A stretch of 64,000 nt of DNA, taken from NCBI RefSeq assembly GCF_008757455.1, contig NZ_VCMV01000004.1, positions 62,001 to 126,000 on the forward strand. The letters are read 5' to 3'. The notes below the pieces were generated by a model, which had not been told where the DNA came from, made no database searches, and worked only from the letters and a program-made list of their open reading frames with translations. Source of the stretch: Microvirga brassicacearum. Its GTDB lineage: Bacteria; Pseudomonadota; Alphaproteobacteria; Rhizobiales; Beijerinckiaceae. Positions 8,545 to 16,532 of the stretch are shown one piece after another. The translations under genes were made by a program, and so were the position numbers. How positions within the stretch are numbered: the stretch's first letter is position 1; each line of letters starts with the position of its first letter.

Positions 8545-9516
8545 ATGTTAAAAGCTGGCCTGACCGCAGGCGTATTGCTTGCCTCGATGAGCGTCGCCGC
8601 CATGGCGCAGGACAAGTCTGTCGTCGTCTACACCGCCCACAAAGCGTCCATCGTTGACGCCCTGGTCCCCAAATTTGAGAAGGAGACCGGCATCAAGGTC
8701 GATGTCGTCAAGGCTGGCTCAGGCGATATCATCAAGCGCGTCAAGGCTGAGTCGTCGGCGCCGAAAGCGGACGTCATCTGGAGCATCGGCGGCGAGCAGC
8801 TTGAGGATAACAAGGACCTCCTGGCCACTTACAAGCCGAAGGACGACGCGGCCCTCCTGCCCGCTTACAAGGTCAGCCCCGAATGGATTCCCTATACGGG
8901 CATTCTGCTGGTGATGGCCGTCAACAAGAAAGACTTGAAGCCCGCCGAGTATCCCAAGACCTGGGCCGAACTCGGCGACGCCAAATGGAAGGGCAAGATC
9001 TCTGCCGCCCGTGCCGATACCTCCGGCTCGTCCTTTCAGCAACTCGCCACCGTGCTGATCGCGCATGGCGACAAGGGCTGGGAGGTGAACAACAAAATTC
9101 TCGCCAACACCAACCTGTCCGACAGCTCGGGAGCGGTCCCCCGCTACGTGAACGACGGCGAGGCTCTTGTCGGCCTGACGCTTGAAGACAATGCGTTGGA
9201 TTACGTGAAGGGTGGCGGCAACGTCGCTATCGTCTATCCGGCCGATGGTTCCTCCACCGTGGCGGACGGCGTCGCGCTTGTGAAGGGAGCGCCCCATGCG
9301 GACAACGCCAAGATCTTCATCGATTGGCTTCTCTCCAAGCCTGTCCAGGAGCAGCTGGTATCGGATATTGGCAGACGCTCTGTTCGCAATGACGTTACGG
9401 GCGCTGGTTTGAAGCCGCTCAGCGAGGTCAAGCTCGTCGAGTATGACATCAAGAAGGTCGCGCAGAACCGCGCCGACTGGATCGCCAAGTGGAAGGCCGC
9501 GCTGCAGAGCCGCTAA
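8545..9516 (+). CDS. ABC importer periplasmic substrate-binding protein (FbpA/AfuA/PhnS superfamily)
   Basis: A 323-residue secreted binding protein. Residues 1-21 are a signal peptide ending in AMA, followed by QDKSVVVYTAHKASIVDALV, the opening strand-helix of this superfamily. The ATG at 8545 follows GGGAGG at a good spacing. It lacks the paired C-terminal Tyr residues expected of a ferric-binding FbpA, and ADTSGSSFQQ is a small-residue, Ser-rich loop of the kind that holds phosphate groups in AfuA-like proteins. A phosphorylated organic ligand is therefore at least as likely as iron. It is divergent from its ATPase and permease and is followed 20 nt later by a PP2C-like phosphatase gene. 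Confidence 0.8.
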   Translation: MLKAGLTAGVLLASMSVAAMAQDKSVVVYTAHKASIVDALVPKFEKETGIKVDVVKAGSGDIIKRVKAESSAPKADVIWSIGGEQLEDNKDLLATYKPKDDAALLPAYKVSPEWIPYTGILLVMAVNKKDLKPAEYPKTWAELGDAKWKGKISAARADTSGSSFQQLATVLIAHGDKGWEVNNKILANTNLSDSSGAVPRYVNDGEALVGLTLEDNALDYVKGGGNVAIVYPADGSSTVADGVALVKGAPHADNAKIFIDWLLSKPVQEQLVSDIGRRSVRNDVTGAGLKPLSEVKLVEYDIKKVAQNRADWIAKWKAALQSR

Positions 9517-9536
9517 GCGACCTCCGGTCGAATCCC

Positions 9537-10529
9537 ATGCTGATCGAGGCCTTTTCCGAGGCGAAGGATCCGTCCACGCCTCAATCGAACGAGGACCGTC
9601 TCGTGATCCTGCCGGGTCGCGCTTACGCAGTGATCGACGGCGTTACGGACCGCGGCGGAAGCCGATATGGCGGGGTCTCGTCGGGTCAGTATGCGGCCAT
9701 GATCGTCCAGGGCGCGCTCGAGCATATGCTGAGCGCGCCCGACCATCCCGCAGACGGATTTGTCATCGTCAGACGACTGACGGCGGAAATGTCTCGCGCC
9801 TACGAGGCACACGGCACGTTCGAGAGGGCACAATCCGATCCCAACTCACGTCTCGCCGCTGCGCTCGCACTTGTGCTTGTCAAGGAGACGTCACTCGACA
9901 TTATCCTGGTCGGCGACAGCGGCGTGCGCATCAATGGCACGAAGATCCTTCGGATGGAGAAGGACCTCGATCTCATTACCTCGGCGTTGCGTCGAGAGGC
10001 ATGGCCGGTCATCGGCCAGCGGACTGGCGATCGCGCGTTACAAGAGCAAACCTCTCGCCGCATCACATGGCATGGCACCCGCCAACCTGTGGAAGATTTG
10101 GTTGGCGTGCTCGATGCGAGCGACATGGCGTTGATCGAGCAACGTGCCATTGATGCCAATCTCCGGGCACTTCCTCATATATCGCCGGGCGATATTCACA
10201 ATCTGGTCACCGGCGGCATCGTGAATGCGCAGAGCGGCTACCAAAATGACGCCTCCACGCTTCTCGGCTATCCATGCCTTGACGGCTTCCCAGTACCGGA
10301 GAGCCTGATCCGCATTGAAAGCATCCCGCGCGGTGACGTTCGGACCATCGAGATTTTCTCGGACGGATACTTCAAACCCGGCGACAGCTTCGGGGCCGAG
10401 GCGTGGGAGAAGGCCTTTGCCGAAGTGGAGCGCGACGATCCGTCCAAAGTCGTGCTGTATCCTTCGCCGAAAGGATCGATTGGCTCGTTCTGGGCCGACG
10501 ACAGAACGTATCTGGGCGTCAGGTTCTAA
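9537..10529 (+). CDS. PP2C-like (PPM family) protein phosphatase domain protein
   Basis: A 330-residue soluble protein with the spaced acidic motifs of metal-dependent PPM phosphatases: SNEDR (Glu19-Asp20), AVIDGVTDRGG (Asp34-Gly35, in place of the usual DGHGG), ILVGDSGVRI in mid-protein, and WADDRTYLGVRF at the extreme C-terminus (equivalent to the DDxT motif). No signal peptide or membrane segment is present. It begins 20 nt after the binding-protein stop and is likely co-transcribed with it. The family dephosphorylates Ser/Thr proteins, but here the target could also be a small molecule brought in by the transporter. Function of the pair is not known to me. Confidence 0.7.
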   Translation: MLIEAFSEAKDPSTPQSNEDRLVILPGRAYAVIDGVTDRGGSRYGGVSSGQYAAMIVQGALEHMLSAPDHPADGFVIVRRLTAEMSRAYEAHGTFERAQSDPNSRLAAALALVLVKETSLDIILVGDSGVRINGTKILRMEKDLDLITSALRREAWPVIGQRTGDRALQEQTSRRITWHGTRQPVEDLVGVLDASDMALIEQRAIDANLRALPHISPGDIHNLVTGGIVNAQSGYQNDASTLLGYPCLDGFPVPESLIRIESIPRGDVRTIEIFSDGYFKPGDSFGAEAWEKAFAEVERDDPSKVVLYPSPKGSIGSFWADDRTYLGVRF

Positions 10530-10615
10530 CCGAGACGGCGCATGCGAGCAGGCGGAGCGGTCGCCAGTGACTCAGGTATGTCAACGCTGAACACGACCGG
10601 CGCCAATCCGGGCGA

Positions 10616-11392
10616 TCAGATTTCGGCGCCGCAGAACTCGCGAGCCATAGTGGTGGAGCCTGCGGAGAGGCCACCATCGACGGGAAGGACGGCTCCGGTG
10701 ATCATCCGGGCATCCGGACCGACCAGAAAGGCCGCCACTCCGGCGATGTCCTCGGGCACGCAGATGTCGCCCAACGGGTACCATTTCTTAAGGCGTTCGA
10801 AGATCTCGGGATTGGCTTCGACCCGCGCCTTCCAGGCCTGCGTCTTGACGCTTCCGGGCGCGATGGCGTTGGCGCGGATGCCATGCCGACCCAACTCGAC
10901 GGCGAGAAAACGGGTGAGATGCTCCAGACCTGCCTTGGCGGCGCTATAAGCCGGGTAGCCGTAAATTCCCGAACCATTGGCGGATGAAATGTTCACGATG
11001 ACTCCCTCGCGGCGCTCGATCATGCTCTCTTGAACCGCCCGGGTGCAACGCCACGCGCCGTTGAGATTGAGATCCACATCGGCAAGCCAGGCGGCCTCGT
11101 CTGTGGAAGCAAGCGTGGGACTGACGACCGCTCCGGCATTGTTGACCAGAACATCGATAGGGCCGAAGCGTGCCTGCACTTCGGCAATGGCCATCTGAAC
11201 TGACGATAGGTCAGTCACGTCCGCCACGGCACTCACCAGGGCCTCGCCTGACCTGAGCTCCTCGGTCGCTTTTTGCAGCGCCGCCTCGTCGCGATCGAGC
11301 ATGACGACACGGTTGCGGTCGGCCAGAAACCGGGCGCAGAGTGCACGGCCGATGTCACCAGCCGCGCCGGTCACCAAAATGGTCTTTGACAT
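10616..11392 (-). CDS. Short-chain dehydrogenase/reductase
   Basis: A 258-residue classical SDR oxidoreductase. The cofactor motif TGAAGDIG is at residues 8-15 and NNAG at ~84-87. The catalytic set is Ser136/137 (NISS) with Tyr149 and Lys153 (YSAAK). The C-terminal PVDGGLSAG is the usual end of an FabG-like fold. Asp32 or Asp34 after the second strand suggests NAD(H) preference. The ATG at 11392 has a GGGGATCGGG ribosome binding site; the longer frame from 11446 adds an unconserved tail. It is divergent from a SnoaL-like gene. Substrate is unknown. Confidence 0.85.
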   Translation of the reverse strand: MSKTILVTGAAGDIGRALCARFLADRNRVVMLDRDEAALQKATEELRSGEALVSAVADVTDLSSVQMAIAEVQARFGPIDVLVNNAGAVVSPTLASTDEAAWLADVDLNLNGAWRCTRAVQESMIERREGVIVNISSANGSGIYGYPAYSAAKAGLEHLTRFLAVELGRHGIRANAIAPGSVKTQAWKARVEANPEIFERLKKWYPLGDICVPEDIAGVAAFLVGPDARMITGAVLPVDGGLSAGSTTMAREFCGAEI

Positions 11393-11540
11393 CCCGATCC
11401 CCACTCTTGTGCCCGGACTATGCCAAAAATGCAGGGCGATGAACATCCGGGCGGAGGCACCACCTCGCGCGACGCAAATGCGCGTTGTTTAACAACGTCA
11501 TTGGTTCTAGTCTCCCGCATGCGCATACATTGGTGCCTGC

Positions 11541-12089
11541 ATGTCGGACGTAAACCCTTTCCCCGCAACTGACGAGGCACGCCATGCGATCTGGGAAATG
11601 CTGGTCCGCCGCGACATCAACGCCTATGTGGCGCGCGACTGGGATGCGCATTTCAGGGATTTCGCACCCGATAACTTCTTCGGCATCGATGCAGGCTTTT
11701 CCGACAATCCCGACAGCTGGCGCGTCACCTACACGGATATCGGGCGCTATCGCGAGGCTTGGCTCAGCGGCGCCCGTGACCTGGAGGGCCGAATTCCCGA
11801 TGCGGATTTGCGTCGAGCGATCTTTGCGCTCACTCACCTACGCGACATCGACATCATGGGGAATTTCGCCCTTGCGCGAAAAAAATTTGACGGCGCCATT
11901 CGGCTGAGTGACGGCGACAGCATCACCTTGCGTTGGCAAACGCAATATTTCTGCCGTCATGCGGCTGGCCGCTGGCGCATCGTCGGTTTCCTGGGCTACC
12001 TGCCGAACCCGATGGGAAGCGCGCGCCGGATGCCGGACCCGGTCGAACGCACGCCGGAAGCCATGCAAGCCCCTGGTTCCGGCCCCTGA
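11541..12089 (+). CDS. SnoaL/NTF2-like fold protein, function unknown
   Basis: A 182-residue soluble protein. The pattern ARHAIWEMLVRRDINAYVARD, a central acidic/aromatic strand region and ITLRWQTQYFCRHAAGRWRI near residues 130-150 fit the NTF2-like/SnoaL cone fold, which includes ketosteroid isomerases, small hydratases and non-enzymatic ligand binders. No signal peptide is seen. It is divergent from an SDR gene about 150 nt away, so the two may act on the same small molecule. The fold is a moderately sure call; the activity is open. Confidence 0.55.
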   Translation: MSDVNPFPATDEARHAIWEMLVRRDINAYVARDWDAHFRDFAPDNFFGIDAGFSDNPDSWRVTYTDIGRYREAWLSGARDLEGRIPDADLRRAIFALTHLRDIDIMGNFALARKKFDGAIRLSDGDSITLRWQTQYFCRHAAGRWRIVGFLGYLPNPMGSARRMPDPVERTPEAMQAPGSGP

Positions 12090-12283
12090 TTCCGGTGCAC
12101 GAAATCACATCGGCAATATTGTTGCTGTTTTTTGCCAAACTCTGAAACAATCCGATGAACTCCAATCGTCGAGCTTTCTGGGTTCGATCGGTTGCCGGTG
12201 GTTGTGCTCTGCCCAATATAAGAGGCTTCCCAGGAAGGCGGCAGCGTAGACCTCGTTCCCGTCAAGACCGATAATTGAGTACG

Positions 12284-12787
12284 ATGGCGAGCCTGCAGAT
12301 CCTTCTGTTCGATGTACGCGGAACCCGTTGCGCCATCCGGCAAGGTGCCATCCGGGAAATCTTGCCGCTTCCGCGCCTGTGGCGGCCACCCTCACTGCCG
12401 CGTCCTCTCGCCGGCTTCTTCAACCTTGGTGGAAGTCCCATCGCGGTGGTCCGCCTGGATATCCTGTTCGGTTTGGACGAAAGCAAACCTACGGAAGACG
12501 ACCTTTACTCGCACATGATGCTGGTGCAGCGGTCAGGGACCGAGCGGATGATGGCATTTCTCGTCGATCGGGTTGTTGACCTGACGCATGTGGATGACCG
12601 CCACCTTTCCCCGGTAGGCGAGGCCGGGGCTCACAATGGCTGCGTCGAGGCCGAAATTGATGTGGCGGGACAGCTTGTCCACCTCCTGTCTCTCGAAAAG
12701 ATTCTTTTTGCCGAAGAACGACAGACGATCGCAGCTCTCGAGCGACAGGCGCAGGTGCGGTTGAGCGAGTGGGCGGTCGCGACTTGA
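12284..12787 (+). CDS. CheW-type coupling protein (first of two)
   Basis: A 167-residue CheW-domain protein that would link the chemoreceptor at 14827 to the CheA at 16533. Recognisable pieces are ILLFDVRGTRCAIRQGAIRE at the N-terminus, GFFNLGGSPIAVVRLDILFG (the CheW core) and MMAFLVDRVVDLTHVDDRHL. It opens the chemosensory operon. The ATG at 12284 was chosen; an in-frame TTG lies at 12275. Its stop overlaps the CheR start by one base (TGATG), indicating translational coupling. In layout it corresponds to WspB. Confidence 0.85.
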   Translation: MASLQILLFDVRGTRCAIRQGAIREILPLPRLWRPPSLPRPLAGFFNLGGSPIAVVRLDILFGLDESKPTEDDLYSHMMLVQRSGTERMMAFLVDRVVDLTHVDDRHLSPVGEAGAHNGCVEAEIDVAGQLVHLLSLEKILFAEERQTIAALERQAQVRLSEWAVAT

Positions 12788-14223
12788 TGGCAGCCGAACT
12801 CGCCCCAGGCTTTGCGTTCGACCGGGCTTTTCCGAAGCTCAAGAGTCTCATTGTCGAGCGGACAGGCCATTTCTATTATGCCGACAAGGACGATCTACTC
12901 TGGGAGCGGATCGGAAAGCGGATCCGCGCGACAGGCAACCAGGATTGTTCCGCCTACCTTGAAAGATTAGACGACCCCTCCCTCGGCCCCGCGGAGTGGG
13001 CGCGTCTGGAAGCCGAGATCACGATCGGCGAGACGTTTTTCTTCCGCTATGTGGAGCAGTTCGCGGCGCTGCGCGATGTCATCCTGCCGGAACTGATCGA
13101 GCGCAAAGCAACTGAGAAACGCTTGCGGATTTGGAGCGCGGGCTGCTCGACGGGTGCTGAACCCTATTCGGTCGCAATTCTCGTGACCGAGCTTCTCGGG
13201 GAGGAGCTCAAGGACTGGCGCGTCAGCATTGTCGGCACCGACATCAACGAGAACTTTCTCGACGTCGCCCGCCGCGCACGCTTCGGGCGATGGGCTTTGC
13301 GGTCGCTGACACTTGAGCAGAAGGCGGATTACTTCCTCCCCGCAACTGAATACGACCAATGGCAGCTTCGGCCCGAATTCCGCTCGCTTGTCCGGTTCGA
13401 GCGCCACAATCTTCTGAGCCTGCTCGACCGGACATCTCCCCTTCAGTTCACCGAGTTCGACCTGATCCTCTGCCGGAATGTGCTGATCTATTTCCATCCC
13501 GATATCGTCAACCGCATTGTCGAGGCCTTGCGCGACACGCTCGTGGAGGCTGGATGGATGCTTCTCGGCCATGCTGAACCGAACCCCGGCTTCGCAACGA
13601 TGATGCAGGCACTCAACCTACCGGGTACCACGGCCTACCGGCGTTTACCGGGCAGCCCCATATGGCAACCGGAAGGCGATGTGAAGCCGGCATGGGCAGA
13701 CGTCTTAGCTCCTGTCCGGCCGCCGTCAGCGATCAAGCCGCAAAAGCCCACACCACCAAGATCGCGGCAGCCGGTACCCATCCCGCCTCCGCCGGCGACC
13801 GGCGGCGGCACGGAAACGCTCGTGACCGAGGTCCGGCGGCTCGCCGACGCGGGAGAGCTGGCAAGGGCCGATGCCGCGTGCAAGCTTGGCTTGCGCGAGC
13901 GCGCGGTCGATCCGGTCCTCCATTATTATCTCGGCCTCGTCGCACAAGCGATGAAACGTCCTTCGGAGGCCGAGAAGGCCTTCCGCGACAGCATCTATCT
14001 CGATAAGAACTTTGTCATGGCGCATTACCATCTTGGCCTGCACCTGATCGCCAACGGGCAATCTCGACGCGGACAGCGTTCGATCGCAAACGCCGCGCGT
14101 ATCGCCGCCACCTTGCCGCCGGATTGTCCTCTCGCCGAGGCGGACGGGCTCACCGGCAAAGAATTCAGGTCGCTCACGCGGGCCCACCTGCCAGCCGGCC
14201 CGCGCAACCGTGGCAAGCCCTGA
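12787..14223 (+). CDS. CheR-type receptor methyltransferase with C-terminal TPR domain
   Basis: A 478-residue protein. The N-terminal ~275 residues are a CheR methyltransferase, with GETFFFRYVEQFAALRD, the SAM site IWSAGCSTGAEPYSVAI at ~115-131, GTDINENFLDVARRARF and LILCRNVLIYFHP at ~226-238. It would methylate glutamates of the adjacent receptor. A Pro-rich linker at ~300-340 leads to tetratricopeptide-like repeats at ~345-445 (YYLGLVAQAMKRPSEAEKAF, MAHYHLGLHLIANGQSRRGQ). CheR-TPR fusions mark FrzF/WspC-type systems with alternative functions rather than flagellar chemotaxis. It overlaps the upstream CheW by 1 nt and is followed 2 nt later by the second CheW. Confidence 0.92.
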   Translation: MAAELAPGFAFDRAFPKLKSLIVERTGHFYYADKDDLLWERIGKRIRATGNQDCSAYLERLDDPSLGPAEWARLEAEITIGETFFFRYVEQFAALRDVILPELIERKATEKRLRIWSAGCSTGAEPYSVAILVTELLGEELKDWRVSIVGTDINENFLDVARRARFGRWALRSLTLEQKADYFLPATEYDQWQLRPEFRSLVRFERHNLLSLLDRTSPLQFTEFDLILCRNVLIYFHPDIVNRIVEALRDTLVEAGWMLLGHAEPNPGFATMMQALNLPGTTAYRRLPGSPIWQPEGDVKPAWADVLAPVRPPSAIKPQKPTPPRSRQPVPIPPPPATGGGTETLVTEVRRLADAGELARADAACKLGLRERAVDPVLHYYLGLVAQAMKRPSEAEKAFRDSIYLDKNFVMAHYHLGLHLIANGQSRRGQRSIANAARIAATLPPDCPLAEADGLTGKEFRSLTRAHLPAGPRNRGKP

Positions 14224-14225
14224 CG

Positions 14226-14825
14226 ATGGCGAAGTCTCTGAGGCGCAAATTACGAGAAATCACTCTGGAGGGCGCTTACTCGGTCGAGGAAAACGCCCGT
14301 TTGATCCTGGAGGAGCGGACGCGGCATCTGGCGGCAAGACGTCTGGTCAACGCAGCGCCCGAGGTCGCAGCGAGGCCGGTTCTCGTCTGTAGCACCGGCG
14401 GGGAGAGATACGGAATTGCGCTCGACGAAATCGCCGAAGTGCTACCGGTGCAAACCTGTGTTCCCGTCCCCGAAGGTCCGCCCGCCCTCGTGGGTTTTTT
14501 CGGCCGCAGAGGCCATCTCGTAAGCGTGATCGATCTTGGCGCCGCCCTCGGAACGTCCACTGCGTCGTCCGACGCCGTCTTCCACCATCTGGTCCTCCTT
14601 CGACGGGAACACCTCCGCGTCGCTTTGCGCGTAGAGCGCGCCCACAGCGTGACGCCCGCAATACCGTTGGCGGCAGAAGACGGCCAGACTTTTCGCAGCG
14701 AAGCCGTCATCGGCTACGCAGAAGCAGAATCCGGGGCTTCGGACAGAGGGCGCGTTCTGTCGCTCCTGGACGTCGAGCGCCTGATCCGCCCGTTCCTGCC
14801 CCCGTCCCCCGTTTCCGGAGTTTAA
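14226..14825 (+). CDS. CheW-domain coupling protein (second, WspD-like)
   Basis: A 199-residue protein in which a basic, helical N-terminal ~55 residues precede a CheW domain (VLVCSTGGERYGIALDEIAE, PALVGFFGRRGHLVSVIDLG, LRVALRVERAHSVTP). Having two CheW proteins either side of a CheR-TPR is the Wsp arrangement, where this position is WspD. The start at 14226 was preferred over an in-frame start at 14124 that lies inside cheR. The stop is separated from the receptor GTG by a single base, so the genes are coupled. Confidence 0.85.
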   Translation: MAKSLRRKLREITLEGAYSVEENARLILEERTRHLAARRLVNAAPEVAARPVLVCSTGGERYGIALDEIAEVLPVQTCVPVPEGPPALVGFFGRRGHLVSVIDLGAALGTSTASSDAVFHHLVLLRREHLRVALRVERAHSVTPAIPLAAEDGQTFRSEAVIGYAEAESGASDRGRVLSLLDVERLIRPFLPPSPVSGV

Positions 14826-14826
14826 G

Positions 14827-16503
14827 GTGACAATCTCGATAGCGAATCGCATCCTCCTCGGCTTCGCGTTCATCGTTGCGTTGATGATCGGACTTGGCGC
14901 CTACACGATCAACCAGCTTGACGAGGTGACCCGGACAACTGAGACGATCGTCACACGGGACTTGGCACTGCAGCGTCAACTCGATGCGTTGGCGCGCAGC
15001 CAGAACGACATGCGCGGCGCGCGCGAGGAAGCGCTCACCCGCTCCCTCCTCCGTTCCCTCGGCCAGCAGCAGGCGTCGCCCGAGGAATTGATCGCCGATT
15101 GGGGGCGGCGGGCGGCCACAACCGAAACGGCGTTGGCGCAAGCCGTCACCACAACAAACAATTATCTGTCGGCGTCGGTGACGAGCCAACGGGCGGAGGC
15201 ATGGCGCCGGACCGCCGAGATCCTGAATGCCGCGAGTGGACAATTGCGGCAGCTCCGCGTTGCCTCCGAGCGGCAGTTCAGCGCGATCGAGGCCAACGAT
15301 CTTCCGACCATTTTGTCCACGGAAAACGCCCTGAGAGCCAGCCGCGAATCGTGGAACAAATCTCTCGAAGAGATCAACAAGGTGCTGAGCGAGGCCATCT
15401 CGATCGGGCAGCGCCGCGTCAACGACGTGTACGAGCGGAGCCGCACATCGATCATTCTCGCGCTTGCGGTGGTGGGACTTCTGAGCATCCTTATCACCTA
15501 CATGCTGCGCGCTTCCATCGCCAAGCCGCTCGACGCCTTCATGGAATTTGTGGAACGTGTTGGCCGGGGTGATCTTTCAGGCCAGGCGGCATCCGCCGGA
15601 GTAGACGAGCTGGGGCGGCTGGGTGGTACCCTCAACGGCATGGTGGACGGGCTTCGGCAATTAGCGAAACAGAGTCGCGAGGCGACCGAAAACCTCAACG
15701 CCGCCGCGGCTGAAATCCGCGCTTCGACACAGGAGCAGGCAGCCAGCGTCGAAGAACAACTTGCCGCGGTCCAGGAAACTGCCGCGACCGTCGACGAAAT
15801 CACACATTCAGGGACTCAGATCGGAAAACGCGCGCAGGAGGTCATCGCATCGGCGCAAGCGACGGCGCAGACCAGCATGGCGGGTCTTCAGGCGGTGGAA
15901 GAAACGGCGCGCGCGATGGATGCCATTCGCGAACAAGGCGAAGCGGTGGCCGAGAACATTGTCGCCCTCAGCGAAAAGACCCAGGCGGTCGGGGAAATCA
16001 TCTCAACCGTCAACGATATCTCCGAGCGAACCCATCTTCTGGCGCTCAATGCAGCGATCGAAGCCGCGGCCGCCGGTGAGAATGGCCGCAGCTTTGCGGT
16101 CGTGGCTTCCGAGATGAAGGTGCTGGCCGATCAGGCGAAGGACGCAACGTCGCAGGTGCGCTCAATCCTCGGCGACATCCAGCGCGGTATCAATTCCTCC
16201 GTCATGTTGACCGAGGAAGCGGTCAAACGCGTGACGGCCGGCAAGGAGCGCACGGATACGACCCAGGCAACCATCACCGAAATCTCGAGCCGCGTTCAGG
16301 AAAGCGTGCAGACCTTCCAGCAGATTGTTGCATCCACCAATCAGCAGCAACTTGGCATCGAGCAGGTGACGGGTGCGCTTCAGAACATCCGGCAGGCAAG
16401 CCAGCAGACGGCGGCGGGAACACGCCAGCTTGAAACGGCGGCCGCCAATCTGTCGGGCCTGTCGCAGCAACTCCTCAGCCTCGTCGAGCGCTATCGCTTG
16501 TGA
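14827..16503 (+). CDS. Methyl-accepting chemoreceptor with four-helix-bundle sensor and HAMP
   Basis: A 558-residue inner-membrane receptor starting at GTG. TM1 lies at ~8-28 and TM2 at ~208-227. The ~180 periplasmic residues between them are almost all helical with no PAS or Cache signature, so a four-helix-bundle sensor is likely. HAMP covers ~229-281. The cytoplasmic coiled-coil hairpin has its tip at ~398-425 (ERTHLLALNAAIEAAAAGEN), the CheA/CheW contact site. No C-terminal NWETF-type tether for CheR is present, matching a CheR that carries its own TPR domain. It is the only receptor in the operon, so it probably sets the input; ligand unknown. Confidence 0.92.
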   Translation: MTISIANRILLGFAFIVALMIGLGAYTINQLDEVTRTTETIVTRDLALQRQLDALARSQNDMRGAREEALTRSLLRSLGQQQASPEELIADWGRRAATTETALAQAVTTTNNYLSASVTSQRAEAWRRTAEILNAASGQLRQLRVASERQFSAIEANDLPTILSTENALRASRESWNKSLEEINKVLSEAISIGQRRVNDVYERSRTSIILALAVVGLLSILITYMLRASIAKPLDAFMEFVERVGRGDLSGQAASAGVDELGRLGGTLNGMVDGLRQLAKQSREATENLNAAAAEIRASTQEQAASVEEQLAAVQETAATVDEITHSGTQIGKRAQEVIASAQATAQTSMAGLQAVEETARAMDAIREQGEAVAENIVALSEKTQAVGEIISTVNDISERTHLLALNAAIEAAAAGENGRSFAVVASEMKVLADQAKDATSQVRSILGDIQRGINSSVMLTEEAVKRVTAGKERTDTTQATITEISSRVQESVQTFQQIVASTNQQQLGIEQVTGALQNIRQASQQTAAGTRQLETAAANLSGLSQQLLSLVERYRL

Positions 16504-16532
16504 GCTGAGACGCGTTGGGAGCGCCGTTCATC

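Noticed and set aside
12090-12283. Promoter of the chemosensory operon (TATAAG at 12217-12222)
   Set aside because: The -10 is good but the nearest -35-like TTGCCG is 19 nt away and weak, so it was not listed as a feature.
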